Notes: generated from the sequence alone by a model not told the origin. A stretch of DNA of 34,672 bases from Deltaproteobacteria bacterium (GCA_016935565.1 JAFGQS010000131.1:1-34672); one strand, 5' to 3'. Counted from the first letter of the stretch, positions 22,677 through 32,756 are shown. Numbers and translations: made by a program.

Positions 22677-24167
22677 TTATTGTTCTTCCAGTTTACCAAC
22701 GAGAGAGAGGGTAAAATAGGCTCCCATATATTTGAAATGAGGTTTCACCTTCAGCCCGACCTTGTACCAGCCGGCCTCGCCCTCAACGTCCTCGACCATT
22801 ATCTGGGCCTGACGCAGTGGGCGTCTGCTCCGGATTTCGGGACTCGGATTATCCTGGTTGGCAACGTACTGACGAATCCAGGCATTCAGCTCTCTCTCCA
22901 GATCGGTTTTTCCTTTCCAGCTGCCGATATTTTCTCTTTGAATTACCTTCAGGTAATGAGCCAGTCTGTTTGCCGCGAACATATACGGCAGCTGGCTTCC
23001 CAGTTTATAGTTGAGTTCAGCTTCCTTGTCTTCGGGACTGCTGCCGAAATATTTCTGTTTCTGTGCTGAGTTAGCAGAAAAGAAGCAGAGATTATAGCTG
23101 TCTTTGCGCAGAGCCAGTGCAATGAACCCCTCCTCGGCAAGTTCGAATTCCAGACGATCCGAGACCAGCACCTCAGTGGGGATTTTGGTCTGAAGGGTTC
23201 CCATGGATTGGAACTGATGCATCGGCAGATCCTCCACCGTACCGCCTCCCAGCGGTCCGATGATGTTCGTGCACCAGCGGTATTTTGCGAAGCTGTCCGT
23301 CAGTCTGGTTGCGAAAGCAAACGCCGTATTTCCCCACAGGTAGTTTTCAGGGGAGGCAGAAACATTTTCCTCATAATTGAAGGTCTCCACAGGCTGGGTG
23401 TCGGTACCGTAGGGCAGGCGCAACAGAAAGCGCGGCACCGTCAGTGCGATGTACCGAGCATTTTCGGAGTCCCGGAAAGACCGCCATTTTATGTACCGGG
23501 GACCTTCAAATATAGATTTTAAATCTTTCAGGTTGGCAAGGCTGTCAAAAGAATCCAGTCCGAAAAATGCAGGTCCGGCAGCCGCAATGAACGGCGCGTG
23601 AGCCATGGCAGATACACTGGAAACGTATTGCAGCAGTTTCATGTCCTGAGGTCGGGGATCAAAATCATAGTTGGCAATGATATTCGCATATGGATTTCCA
23701 CCGAACTGGCCGTATTCTGCCGAGTAAACCCTCTTATAAAACCCGGATTTGATGACCTCCGGTGAATCCTCGAAATCCTGCAGCAGCTCTTCTTTGCTTA
23801 CATTGAACAGTTCCAGCCTTATGTTCTCCCGGAAATCGGTCCTGTCTACAAGAAATTTTAACGAGCGCCAGGCAGATTCCAGTTTTTGGAAGAGGGGATC
23901 ATGGAGGATGATATCCACCTGAAGGCTGATTTTTTTATCAATGTCGGCGATCATATCGTCGATGATCGCCTTGGAAATCCTGTCCATTCTGTGGCCCGGT
24001 TCGATGAAGTGGGAAATCAGAGCTTTCACACCTGTTCTGGTCAAGGCATAACCTTCATCCTTCGGCTTCAGTCTCGTTACAGTTACAACCTCATCAAGCA
24101 AGGAGGGAAACGCCGCAGCTCCTTTCTGGACACCAGCTTGTTTGTCATGATCCTGTTTTGCAGTCAT
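22677..24167 (-). CDS. tssC: TssC, large sheath subunit
   Basis: 496 residues, full length for TssC (VipB/ImpC). Conserved blocks: ILHDPLFQKLESAWRSLKFLVDRTD (about 86-110), SAEYGQFGGNPYANIIANYDF (149-169), APFIAAAGPAFFG, WRSFRDSENARYIALTVPRFLLRLPYG, NTAFAFATRLTDSFAKYRWC, and the C-terminal SRRPLRQAQIMVEDVEGEAGWYKVGLKVKPHFKYMGA. TssC forms the contractile sheath together with TssB, whose C-terminal strand interlocks with TssC. No tssB is adjacent: the 59 bases upstream separate this gene from tssA, although in most T6SS loci tssB directly precedes tssC. The ATG at 24167 has a modest ribosome site (GAAGAG). Confidence 0.97.
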   Translation of the reverse strand: MTAKQDHDKQAGVQKGAAAFPSLLDEVVTVTRLKPKDEGYALTRTGVKALISHFIEPGHRMDRISKAIIDDMIADIDKKISLQVDIILHDPLFQKLESAWRSLKFLVDRTDFRENIRLELFNVSKEELLQDFEDSPEVIKSGFYKRVYSAEYGQFGGNPYANIIANYDFDPRPQDMKLLQYVSSVSAMAHAPFIAAAGPAFFGLDSFDSLANLKDLKSIFEGPRYIKWRSFRDSENARYIALTVPRFLLRLPYGTDTQPVETFNYEENVSASPENYLWGNTAFAFATRLTDSFAKYRWCTNIIGPLGGGTVEDLPMHQFQSMGTLQTKIPTEVLVSDRLEFELAEEGFIALALRKDSYNLCFFSANSAQKQKYFGSSPEDKEAELNYKLGSQLPYMFAANRLAHYLKVIQRENIGSWKGKTDLERELNAWIRQYVANQDNPSPEIRSRRPLRQAQIMVEDVEGEAGWYKVGLKVKPHFKYMGAYFTLSLVGKLEEQ

Positions 24168-24226
24168 ACAATGCTCTTCTTAGGCTTCAATTTTAATAGC
24201 TTCGTAAAAAGTCCAACGTTACATCG

Positions 24227-25822
24227 TTAGTGTTTGCTGAGTTTTAAAGCTTCGGCCGGATCGAGTTTGGCGATCAGGCTCAATACGTCTTTGGCATGGC
24301 CTTTTACTTCCTTATCGGTATGGCTGGTGTACCCGGCCCACACCAGTGTGAGACATTCCATCGCGAAATGAGGATTCCAGGTTTCAAGGCGATAGGTTTC
24401 AATATCCTTTAAAATCAAGTCAAGATGCGGGAGTGCCATATCTGTCCGTTTTGACGCGATCAACATCCGGCACAGTGCCAGTCGCCACATGAGAGCTTCC
24501 TGTTGCGAAACGCACGTTTTTAATTCATTGTGAAGCAATTGGACTGCATTCGGCAGTTTCTTTTTCTTCACCAGGGCTTGCGCCTCCGCCAGAACAGCTG
24601 CTCTCCGATCGCTCTCATCGATTTCGCCGGTTGTTCCCGGCTTCGAAATGGTGGTCTCCGCTACCAGACTTGCCCCGAATGAAATGTCATTCAGCCACTG
24701 CCTGGTTTCCGGATCAGCAAAGGGGGTACCATCGGAAAAACTCATGCCGGCAAGCGGAGGGAAGCGACGGATGAAAAAGGCCGTATTCTGGCACACCTCC
24801 TCGTGGGCACTTCGATAGTCATCACCCAGACTGTTAAGGGCCTCGGAGACAAGGCGATTCAGATCAAACCAGAATATGAACTGGGACAAGTGCTGTTCCG
24901 CAGAAAGAATCAAGGCTCCCCAGTTGCCGGTTTCTTTGAGTTTCAACAGGGATTGAAGAACATGTGGCGGTGGCGGCATTATGTGCGTTTGTCCGTTGGA
25001 CTCAGGAGGAAGTGATGATACCACTGACCAGGCAGCGATCCGCTGATACCTATAGGCCATGGCGTTTGTGGGATTGTGTTCCAACAGGGCGGTTGCAGCC
25101 TGACGCATTTTTTGCATGCCTGAAGAAATGATCTTTTGAGCATCCTGTTCGGTTTCGAATGCTCCCGGCTCTGGAGCCACGGAAGGACCGGTTGGTTCCC
25201 GGCGAGATTCCGGTTTCACTGCCTGTACCCGTTCGGATTCGGTCTGCTCAACAGTCGGTGCGACCTGGGCCTCGGCCGTTTCCTCGGCAGTTGAAAAGAT
25301 ATTCTCTAATGCCGTCTCAATCGATCGGAGCATCGGCGGGTCCGGCAGATGTTCAACAAGCAGGGGATCAATCTGGGTAAGGGTTGTAGAGATGGCAGAA
25401 CGCTTTTCCCCTGCATCAGATTCGGGTTTTATTCCCTTGAGAGCAGTCTCGGTCTTTTCAATCCACCACTCAATGGCTCCCAAACGACCCCGCATGCGTT
25501 TTTTAGGCGGAAACAGGTCATCCCAGAAGTTCTCAAGCAGATCGTGCATAACGGTCAATCCATCGGCCAACCCCTCGATCCGGCGCACATAAATCTGGCT
25601 CACCGCCAGATAGCCCGCTACGAGAAGATCCTTTGATTGTTTTGCAAGGATCGAAGCCGCGATATCACCGACTTTTTCCCAGTTGATGCCTCCTGATGCC
25701 GAGGGCAACGTAAGTTTGTCAATCTCCGCCTGCAACTGTTCGAATTCGGGTCCATAGCGAACATCCGATCCTGCAGGTTGATCGGGTTGAATCGGGTCTT
25801 TTCCCAGAGAATTAATTTCCAT
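24227..25822 (-). CDS. tssA: TssA, ImpA_N-domain T6SS protein
   Basis: 531 residues. The N-terminal ImpA_N domain (about 8-125) shows the family features: PAGSDVRYGPEFEQLQAEI (16-34), SKDLLVAGYL, WDDLFPPKKRMRGRLGAIEWW (99-119). A variable Pro/Glu-rich linker (190-230) leads to a middle and C-terminal helical part of the VasJ type. TssA primes the baseplate and stays with the distal sheath end or membrane complex, depending on class. The start ATG 25822 follows AGGA by 8 bases. It sits between tagF (74-base gap) and tssC. Confidence 0.92.
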   Translation of the reverse strand: MEINSLGKDPIQPDQPAGSDVRYGPEFEQLQAEIDKLTLPSASGGINWEKVGDIAASILAKQSKDLLVAGYLAVSQIYVRRIEGLADGLTVMHDLLENFWDDLFPPKKRMRGRLGAIEWWIEKTETALKGIKPESDAGEKRSAISTTLTQIDPLLVEHLPDPPMLRSIETALENIFSTAEETAEAQVAPTVEQTESERVQAVKPESRREPTGPSVAPEPGAFETEQDAQKIISSGMQKMRQAATALLEHNPTNAMAYRYQRIAAWSVVSSLPPESNGQTHIMPPPPHVLQSLLKLKETGNWGALILSAEQHLSQFIFWFDLNRLVSEALNSLGDDYRSAHEEVCQNTAFFIRRFPPLAGMSFSDGTPFADPETRQWLNDISFGASLVAETTISKPGTTGEIDESDRRAAVLAEAQALVKKKKLPNAVQLLHNELKTCVSQQEALMWRLALCRMLIASKRTDMALPHLDLILKDIETYRLETWNPHFAMECLTLVWAGYTSHTDKEVKGHAKDVLSLIAKLDPAEALKLSKH

Positions 25823-25896
25823 TTCCCGAGTCCTGTATGTTTCTTAAAAAAGTAAAGTACGTTGCTATATTTGTAACGCATTCGGCTCGTGAGCCG

Positions 25897-26673
25897 TCAC
25901 CAATCGGTTCGGTCTGCAACCGAAACGGACCATAGTTTTACAAAGTCACTCGAATCAAGTGACCGGTTGAATATCGCAAGATAAGATCTTTCAGGAATAC
26001 CACCCATGAATACGGCACTGGGTGTAATTTTCATGATAGACTTTAAGACACAATTCATATACCCTGCAATAAAAAGTGAGTCCTGCCCGTGGTTACCATT
26101 TATGGGGACGAAGAATTCATGTTGTGTTAACAGTGTTCTTGCACCTTTCTCAACATCGGCAGAAATGTGAGCGATATTTTTTTCTTCAAAGGTATACGCT
26201 TTCCCATCGATATTCGTTCGTTTGTCGGAAAAAGCAGACCAATCCGCATTCGGCAGCCTGATTCGGCCGAGTTCGGCCTCCATTTGCTTTAAATCTGAAA
26301 ATCGCCCGGCGGCAATGTGTTCGATATGCCTCCAGGTGTCTTCACATGAAAACGTCAAAAGATCCCAATTGTCTTCCCATCCGGGAAGTGCTCCGATTCC
26401 CATAATAAGTAAAGGATACGGTCGACCCCTGCCGTCACTGCTGTCCCGTCCGACTCCGCAGGCAATTGATCCTTTCCCTACACCTCTGGACCAGAATCGC
26501 CAGGAATGAATTGTCGATCCCGGGCGGTTCATACCGGCCAGTGTTTCATATCCATTCTCAAACCAGCCGGCGAAAGCATTCGCCAGGGGTGTTGTGACAC
26601 CCAGACGAAAATAATCCATAACAACAGGGTGCTTTCCGATGGCGAACCATTCCCATGAGTATTTTTTTATCAT
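25897..26673 (-). CDS. tagF: TagF, T6SS-associated protein
   Basis: TagF (ImpM, DUF2094) with the typical beginning: WFAIGKHPVVMDYFRLG, then VGRDSSDGRGRPYPLLIMG, the most conserved motif of the family (GR.PL). I chose ATG 26673, giving 258 residues, because it overlaps the tssM stop as ATGA; an ATG at 26685 would add four residues. In Pseudomonas and relatives TagF represses T6SS after translation, acting with or against the PpkA/Fha1 threonine phosphorylation pathway. Its presence with a kinase, a phosphatase and FHA proteins in one locus supports a post-translational control circuit here. Confidence 0.93.
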   Translation of the reverse strand: MIKKYSWEWFAIGKHPVVMDYFRLGVTTPLANAFAGWFENGYETLAGMNRPGSTIHSWRFWSRGVGKGSIACGVGRDSSDGRGRPYPLLIMGIGALPGWEDNWDLLTFSCEDTWRHIEHIAAGRFSDLKQMEAELGRIRLPNADWSAFSDKRTNIDGKAYTFEEKNIAHISADVEKGARTLLTQHEFFVPINGNHGQDSLFIAGYMNCVLKSIMKITPSAVFMGGIPERSYLAIFNRSLDSSDFVKLWSVSVADRTDW

Positions 26674-29600
26674 TGATCCCAGCATGTTACTATTTTTTCC
26701 GGTACCCTTCCCGGACCGGTGTAGAAGAGTCCGAGAACCGGCCTGTGTCCTGCAAAACGGTATTGCGTTGTGATATATCGGATACCCATCCGTTTCAGGT
26801 CAGCCGTTTGGGCGGGAAAATCATGGGGGTAGAAGGTGCGACTTCCTTTTTCAAAATCCTTTAAAAATTTTGCGAAGGCCAGATTCCCCGTGTATTCCTT
26901 GGTCAAGGTCAGGTTGCCGATACTGATCTTGAATACAACATCGCCGCAGGTTTCAGGTGACCATGTAAATTTCTTTTGTATCGGGTAATTGAGGTTGATC
27001 AACTGCAGGGTTTTGTCGGCACACTGCATTTCCAGAGCAGTTGCATGAGGCTTCACTTTTGCGTCTTTGTTCGCACCGGTCGGTTCAGATTTTATGGTGA
27101 CAGTGTAATGTGCCGTGGCCGGACGTGCCGATCTTGACCCTTTGGTCAGAAATGAAAAAAAGTAACTATCAAAGGGCACGCTGTGTCCCATGATTTCTTT
27201 AGCATAAAAACCTTTCTTGAGACTTCTGGTAATAAACGGCTTCGCCGGCTCGCTGATAAATTTTCTGGCATAGCCGTCCTGCTCGAGAAGGAGTTTCATG
27301 AGTGTGTGTTGGTCCGGAGCCCCCTGTACCTCCAACAGAACTTCTGTTTCCCAGATTTTCTGTAGCTTGCAAGCAGCTTCCCTCGAAGCAAACTCGAGGA
27401 AATAATCGAGGGGACCTTGTACCAGTGTCCAGAACAGTTTTTGATCCGGCCCGGCGCCTGCCATTGCGGTCCTCATCTGATTCAATGCTCTCAATCCCGT
27501 GTAAAATGGAATTTTACTCGTCGCGGGGTCGTCTTTGTAGATTGCTACCGCCGTTTCGTATGCCGTCTCTCGAGATGCCGATACCGGTACGGTTTCTGCC
27601 AGCGAATCTTGATAATCCCGCAATGCCTGCGATGCCGCGAGTTCATATTCCAAATCACCGGCTTCCAATCCGGATTGTTTTTTTAACCCGGCAATTTTTG
27701 ACTTCATTTTTCGTGTTGCGGTTTTTATGATTCCCGGCTTTTCACCGCTTCTTTTTTTGATATTTGCGGCCTCTCGTTCAGCATCCTTGAAATCATACAC
27801 AAGCTTCAGCCACGATGGGAACTCCTGCTGCTCGGCAAAGGGCTGCATTTCCTTGGAGATGCGATCAAACAGCGCAAAATACGGGTTCCGGTCGGACCCC
27901 ATTAATGACGCCATCTGCTGCCATTCCGCTTCTCCCTTCAGCCGTTCGCTCCCCTGATGGAACGCGAGTCCGAATTCATGCCAGGCGTTGAAATATGCTT
28001 CACGGTACCAGGTCTGAAATTCCAGTTTTTTAGCGGCAATAATCAACGGATCAACAAGGGCGGATTCCATTTCCTTGATAAAAGTGTCGATCTTCGCTTT
28101 ACCCTCGAGAGTAAAGGCAGGTGCAACTTTCTTATCGTTCTTTACAGCCTTGCTTCCCACCCAAAAATCTTCCAGGCTGATATAGGAAAGATCAGGATCC
28201 AGATTTATCCACGTGGCAATCCAGTTAAGATTGGCATCTTTCATCGTAAGGACATGGTTTAACAAGAGACGCAGTTCATTCATTTCCTGATTCAAACCGC
28301 TGGTGTCCTCGTGCCAGAAAACATAATAAAGGTACAAATCCGAGAACTTCCTGGCGACTTCAGGAATAACATCCTGACCGGGTGTCTGCAGCGTATATTC
28401 ATAGCTCCGCAGGGGTCTCACAGTGATGCTGTCCAGTGTCTCGTTTTCCAGGCGGGCACGTAAGAGGTTGATACGTCTTACCAGTTGAGCTACGTGTGCA
28501 CCGATAACCTCTTCAGAGGTACCTGCTGAAAAGTGGGCCATCGCCTTTGCGATTTTATCGTTATACGTGTGCAAGAGGCTTTTGAGAAATTGTTTGCTGT
28601 ATTTCGTTTTAAGTTCATGCTCTACGTTTATGCTTTCCGATAATCCAAACCGGGGTATCCACCAACCATCATTCTGTTGTTCAACTCTCAGGATTGCCTG
28701 ACGATATCGATCCATACCGATCACATCTGCGATAAGCTCATTCTGTAAAACGACCGGCTTGGAAACTTCCCTCGAAACTTCCCTCATGATTAATAAATTC
28801 TTGGCAAAGGAAAAACTCAACAATCCGCACAGTGCGATTGTAACAGCCAGCCACGCCGTGATTCCGAGGTTCTGGGTCAGCCGTTCCCATGCCAGCATTC
28901 TCTGGGTCGGGGCAAACAGTTTCCTGTCAGCCGGCATAATGCGTGAAAAAAAGTCATGGAGAAATAAACCCTTGTTGGTTCCCGGTAAGACTTCCCGTTC
29001 ATCGATCATGCCGAGCTCTTTCAGGAAATGAGAATACGGACTGCCTTCCTGTTTTCCGCTGCTGAAGAAAAGTCCTCTCAGTATCGGTGTCTCCTGATAG
29101 GGTGTTTCCTGAAAGGTCTCTTTCATAAACGCGCTGAGCCCGGTTTTCAGTCTTTCAAATTCTTCGGGAAAGAGTAGCAGGCCGGGATCGGTTGCTTTTG
29201 ATTGTGATTGGTGAAAAAGGAGCAGGCGCAGATCTTTCAACCGCTCGGTCAGGGAGTCAATGGCCCGTATCGTAAAAGATTCGACATCGGTCGAAAGATC
29301 CTGATTTATCATTCCCATGGCCTGGCTGTGTGTTTCTTCCGACAGGTTATCGCAGAATGTGGTCATTCCCTGAATCAAATCACACTTCGTGACTAATGCA
29401 TAGACGGGAAATTTGGCTCCCAGAACGCGCATTAACTCATCGATGCGACGACGAATCGTGTGGGCATCTTCTCTTAAATCATCCGGTCCGGAAGATGTCA
29501 GTTTGTCGGCGGCAATGGTGACAACAAGTCCGTTTATGGGTTCCTTCTTTCGAAACTTTGCCAGCAGTTTCATGAAGTTCTGCCATTCGTCCCTGTCACG

Positions 29601-30155
29601 GCCCTCATCAACCGGGATGGCGTATCGTCCTGCGGTATCGAGGAGAATGGCCTGTTCGAAAAACCACCAGTCGCAGTCACGTGTTCCTGAAATACCGGAG
29701 GTTCGCCTGGTTTCAGCAAACGGCGACGATAACCGGGCGCTTTCAATCGATGTGGTTTTTCCCGATCCGCTTTCGCCGATTATCATATACCAGGGCAGAA
29801 CATAGAGCGGATTTCCGTATTCTTTCAAGTGGGACTTCCTGAGCGCGGTCACGGCTTCTTTCCATCGATCCTGCAATTCTTTCGAGCCGCTTTTTTCTCT
29901 GTCTTCCAATGTCTTACGGTGAGCTTCATCCTGTGCGATGACCTGTTGCACGAACCGCTGCTCAACTCGTCTGAGCCATAGTTTTCTCAGCAACACAAAA
30001 CCGATTACCAGACCCAGCAGCCCTAAAAGAATGAATAAGGCTACCCACCAACTCCATCCCATGCTCAGCACTACTCCCACAACAATACCAACCAGTAAGA
30101 GTGATGCAAAGACGAGCAGGGTAATCTTAAGAATTTTCCACAATGTTTGCGTCAT
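26670..30155 (-). CDS. tssM: TssM, IcmF-like inner membrane protein
   Basis: 1161 residues. Two N-terminal membrane helices (about 11-31 and 36-57) and a third near 425-447 (WLAVTIALCGLLSFSF) frame a cytoplasmic NTPase-like domain with Walker A GESGSGKTT (127-135) and the Walker B-like AILLDTAGRY (169-178), so it may bind nucleotide. The rest is periplasmic and includes the family C-terminal domain. TssM spans the periplasm and binds TssJ and TssL. The gene begins directly after the tssL stop (TAA-ATG) and overlaps tagF. It is not truncated. Confidence 0.96.
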   Translation of the reverse strand: MTQTLWKILKITLLVFASLLLVGIVVGVVLSMGWSWWVALFILLGLLGLVIGFVLLRKLWLRRVEQRFVQQVIAQDEAHRKTLEDREKSGSKELQDRWKEAVTALRKSHLKEYGNPLYVLPWYMIIGESGSGKTTSIESARLSSPFAETRRTSGISGTRDCDWWFFEQAILLDTAGRYAIPVDEGRDRDEWQNFMKLLAKFRKKEPINGLVVTIAADKLTSSGPDDLREDAHTIRRRIDELMRVLGAKFPVYALVTKCDLIQGMTTFCDNLSEETHSQAMGMINQDLSTDVESFTIRAIDSLTERLKDLRLLLFHQSQSKATDPGLLLFPEEFERLKTGLSAFMKETFQETPYQETPILRGLFFSSGKQEGSPYSHFLKELGMIDEREVLPGTNKGLFLHDFFSRIMPADRKLFAPTQRMLAWERLTQNLGITAWLAVTIALCGLLSFSFAKNLLIMREVSREVSKPVVLQNELIADVIGMDRYRQAILRVEQQNDGWWIPRFGLSESINVEHELKTKYSKQFLKSLLHTYNDKIAKAMAHFSAGTSEEVIGAHVAQLVRRINLLRARLENETLDSITVRPLRSYEYTLQTPGQDVIPEVARKFSDLYLYYVFWHEDTSGLNQEMNELRLLLNHVLTMKDANLNWIATWINLDPDLSYISLEDFWVGSKAVKNDKKVAPAFTLEGKAKIDTFIKEMESALVDPLIIAAKKLEFQTWYREAYFNAWHEFGLAFHQGSERLKGEAEWQQMASLMGSDRNPYFALFDRISKEMQPFAEQQEFPSWLKLVYDFKDAEREAANIKKRSGEKPGIIKTATRKMKSKIAGLKKQSGLEAGDLEYELAASQALRDYQDSLAETVPVSASRETAYETAVAIYKDDPATSKIPFYTGLRALNQMRTAMAGAGPDQKLFWTLVQGPLDYFLEFASREAACKLQKIWETEVLLEVQGAPDQHTLMKLLLEQDGYARKFISEPAKPFITRSLKKGFYAKEIMGHSVPFDSYFFSFLTKGSRSARPATAHYTVTIKSEPTGANKDAKVKPHATALEMQCADKTLQLINLNYPIQKKFTWSPETCGDVVFKISIGNLTLTKEYTGNLAFAKFLKDFEKGSRTFYPHDFPAQTADLKRMGIRYITTQYRFAGHRPVLGLFYTGPGRVPEKIVTCWDQ

Positions 30156-30833
30156 TTACGGCACCAGACTTAACAGATTTTCACCGATATTATTGAGAAT
30201 AAACCGGTAAATAAAAAACAAAGCTGCATAAAGCACAACAGGAAACGCAATACCCACCAGGTGAATCGGAGAAAAACCTCTCTTGTGTTGCTGAGGTTCC
30301 GGTTGATCAACCTGCCGGGGATATGCCTGAGCAAAAAGCTGGCCTTTATCGAGGGCCGGCAGTCCTATTGAGCTTCCCATAATAACTTTCAGGTTCGATG
30401 TCTTCAATTGTTCCAGGAGAAAATCATCACCTTCATGAACATAGCGTCCTGTGAATCCCATGGCGAGGCAGAGGTAATAAACTTCCCTTACGTGATTTTG
30501 ATGAGGACCGAGTGTGTTCAACCGTGCAAAAAAGATCTCTCCCGCATCGGTGGTTTGATAATATGTGCGTTGCAGTTGCTGCATCTGCCACTGGTTTTTC
30601 CCATTCCACGGAGAGTTCAATATCACTTCATCAATCCATGCAAAAACGGCAAAACGCGCATGATCGAAATCCTCTTTTGAAATACCTGTATCCTTGAGGC
30701 AGATATCCGCCATGGATACAAGTCGGTCGATATCGGCCTTCACCTGCTCAAAGGCAGGCTGCCGTGCTTTTACCGTTTTCAGGAAATAGGCTACATAGGC
30801 TAACAATTCCATGAAGCAGTCTGCTGTTCGCAT
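30156..30833 (-). CDS. tssL: TssL, DotU/IcmH-like inner membrane protein
   Basis: The start is ATG 30833, 2 bases after the tssK stop, with GGGGAGAAC just upstream; a longer frame to 30932 only reads tssK in another frame. The 225-residue protein has the DotU features: DHARFAVFAWIDEVILNSPW (57-76), LQRTYYQTTDAGEIFFARL (87-105), YLCLAMGFTGRY (120-131), and a single C-terminal membrane helix (about 190-214). There is no peptidoglycan-binding OmpA-like extension, so wall anchoring must come from another protein, possibly the LysM lipoprotein at 7014 (inference). TssL links TssM to TssK of the baseplate. Confidence 0.95.
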   Translation of the reverse strand: MRTADCFMELLAYVAYFLKTVKARQPAFEQVKADIDRLVSMADICLKDTGISKEDFDHARFAVFAWIDEVILNSPWNGKNQWQMQQLQRTYYQTTDAGEIFFARLNTLGPHQNHVREVYYLCLAMGFTGRYVHEGDDFLLEQLKTSNLKVIMGSSIGLPALDKGQLFAQAYPRQVDQPEPQQHKRGFSPIHLVGIAFPVVLYAALFFIYRFILNNIGENLLSLVP

Positions 30834-30835
30834 CG

Positions 30836-32221
30836 TTATGTTCTCCCCACTACCATAAGTTCGACTTTGAGATCTTTCGGAGCCGTATCCCAGTATAAGG
30901 CAATGTTTTTGCCCTTCTGCACTTTCATCCATTGATCGCTGTGATGATCAATCCGGCAATACATGGCACGTGCCCTGCGGGGCAGTTCCTGTGGTGTGAC
31001 GGACAAGTGTTCCAGTTTAACGCCGGGAAGCGACTGGGCAATCAGTAACGGCAATGATTCTCGAGAGCTCAATTTTGAAAAAACTTCCAGGGACTGCAGA
31101 ATTGATTGCGGATCGGCCTCCGTTTCAAAAAAGAGGTAAAAACGATTTCGACCTTCAAAAATCGCCGGAGGCAATTCTGCAGCAAAATAGGTTCCATCAT
31201 ATAACATCTGGATTGCATATTCAGGTCCCGCCGTTATCTCGTCGAGAAGTTTGATTATTACTGCTCCAGCCCCTTCAAAGCATTCCCAAAGATTGCCATG
31301 GTTGTAATCTAAAACATCCAGACTTCCGTCCGCCGTTTCCCCCATGACATTGACTTGTTCTGAAAAAGATGAAAGCTCCCCGATCATCTGTTTCAGAAGC
31401 GTATACACAGTCCACGGGTGGACGTGGTCTGAAGACAAAACTTGCTCCAGAACGGGTATGTATCGATTGAGGGATCTCAGCGCCAGTAAATAGACCGTAT
31501 CCCTCGCTCCGAATTCGGCAGTGTGAACTCCCCGATCACGCTTGTAGGATTCCAGTTGGCGTCCACGGGATGCAATTTGATTTTTGATATCCAGAATTCG
31601 CTGTACCAGGATTTCCGAACTCTTGACCGTAAGGATCGGCGGTATAAATTTTTCGGAAAGGACAATATGCTTACCCTCTCTTTCGAGAAGGGCAACAGGA
31701 ATAAGATGGTAATCACCAAGCTTATCTTTCTCAGTTTCCCAGAAGACTTTCAATACATGGTGAAGAAGTTGAACCTGAGCCGGAGAACCGTTCTGGTGCA
31801 GATCATGAATTTCTTCGGGATCAGTCGATGTGGCGTACCGTGTATTGACGTCACTCAGATTAAGAAGGCTCGAAAGCGTGGTGACGTTTTCTCCGTGCTG
31901 ATTCCATTTTTTTATTCCGATATAAACGGTAAATGGGTCACCGCCTTCCACCCATGCCTCGTCAAACGAACGGGCCTCGACGACGGCATTACCCGGCAGG
32001 GAGACATAGGTCATATCCGGAAACAGAAAATTACCCCTCAATAGGTTGAAACTCCCGTTATCCAGTACAGCTGTCTGAATTTCCAGTTCCCCGATGCCCC
32101 AGGGATGGGGATACAGATATTTGTATACGGGGGTCAGCAGTGATTGCGCATGCAAATCAGCCAGCTGCATGTGCTGAGGCTGCAGAAAAAGGCCTTGATG
32201 CCAAAAAAGTGGTCGCTCCAT
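30836..32221 (-). CDS. tssK: TssK, baseplate-membrane complex connector
   Basis: 461 residues, with the TssK (VasE/ImpJ) signature at the very start: FWHQGLFLQPQHMQ (6-19), then HPWGIGELEI (39-48) and the Pro-rich LPGNAVVEAR. The middle has LSEKFIPPIL, and the C-terminal shoulder/head part carries SLPGVKLEHLSVTPQELPRR. TssK trimers bind TssF/G on one side and TssL/M on the other. The ribosome site AAGGGG lies 9 bases before the ATG; the gap to tssJ is 18 bases. Confidence 0.96.
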   Translation of the reverse strand: MERPLFWHQGLFLQPQHMQLADLHAQSLLTPVYKYLYPHPWGIGELEIQTAVLDNGSFNLLRGNFLFPDMTYVSLPGNAVVEARSFDEAWVEGGDPFTVYIGIKKWNQHGENVTTLSSLLNLSDVNTRYATSTDPEEIHDLHQNGSPAQVQLLHHVLKVFWETEKDKLGDYHLIPVALLEREGKHIVLSEKFIPPILTVKSSEILVQRILDIKNQIASRGRQLESYKRDRGVHTAEFGARDTVYLLALRSLNRYIPVLEQVLSSDHVHPWTVYTLLKQMIGELSSFSEQVNVMGETADGSLDVLDYNHGNLWECFEGAGAVIIKLLDEITAGPEYAIQMLYDGTYFAAELPPAIFEGRNRFYLFFETEADPQSILQSLEVFSKLSSRESLPLLIAQSLPGVKLEHLSVTPQELPRRARAMYCRIDHHSDQWMKVQKGKNIALYWDTAPKDLKVELMVVGRT

Positions 32222-32239
32222 AGTGAGATACCCCTTGTC

Positions 32240-32749
32240 CTATTGAAGTTGTTGCGGTCCTAATTTAAGTTCGAATCCGAGGATGTCGAACCGTGATCCT
32301 ATAAACCGTCTGATGTATCCTTTCTCCGGGATTTCATGCAGGCGAAGTATTCTGTCTCTCTCAATGCGGGAGTAGCCTGCTACCACTGCAACATAACGAG
32401 TACCTTCCGCACGATCCAATACGAACGTTTCTTGCTGTCCCGGCTGGATGATCAATTTTTTGGCCCCGGTAATGCTGGCATCGAAGAGAGAACACTCGAG
32501 CAGTCTGCAAAGCCCCTCCTGATCACCGGCAAGTTGGTTGAGGGCATTAGGGTCTTTGATCTGATAGATGCAGACGAAAAGGGTATGGGGTGTGCCGGCA
32601 TAAAGATTTAATTGGGGATCCGCCTTAACATAGATAATGATTGCGTCCTTTGCATATTCCACGACGGATGGTGGAAGCGGTTTCGATGCACAGGAACAGA
32701 CTAGAAAAACAAGTCCCATCAAGATTACTATAATATTACACTTTCTCAA
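32240..32749 (-). CDS. tssJ: TssJ outer membrane lipoprotein
   Basis: 169 residues. The signal peptide ends in LVCSC (lipobox with Cys20). The mature part has the TssJ pattern: LNLYAGTPHTLFVCIYQIKD (48-67), QEGLCRLLECSLFD, IQPGQQETFVLDRAEGTRYVAV and a transthyretin-like beta fold. TssJ anchors TssM to the outer membrane. The start codon is a TTG at 32749: AAGGAGG (32757-32763) lies exactly 7 bases upstream, making this rare start convincing, and the ribosome site overlaps the stop of the gene before it. Confidence 0.94.
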   Translation of the reverse strand: MRKCNIIVILMGLVFLVCSCASKPLPPSVVEYAKDAIIIYVKADPQLNLYAGTPHTLFVCIYQIKDPNALNQLAGDQEGLCRLLECSLFDASITGAKKLIIQPGQQETFVLDRAEGTRYVAVVAGYSRIERDRILRLHEIPEKGYIRRFIGSRFDILGFELKLGPQQLQ

Positions 32750-32756
32750 AGCGGTG

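Noticed and set aside
30834-30932. N-terminal extension of tssL
   Set aside because: It overlaps the end of tssK; a ribosome site and family start agree with ATG 30833.
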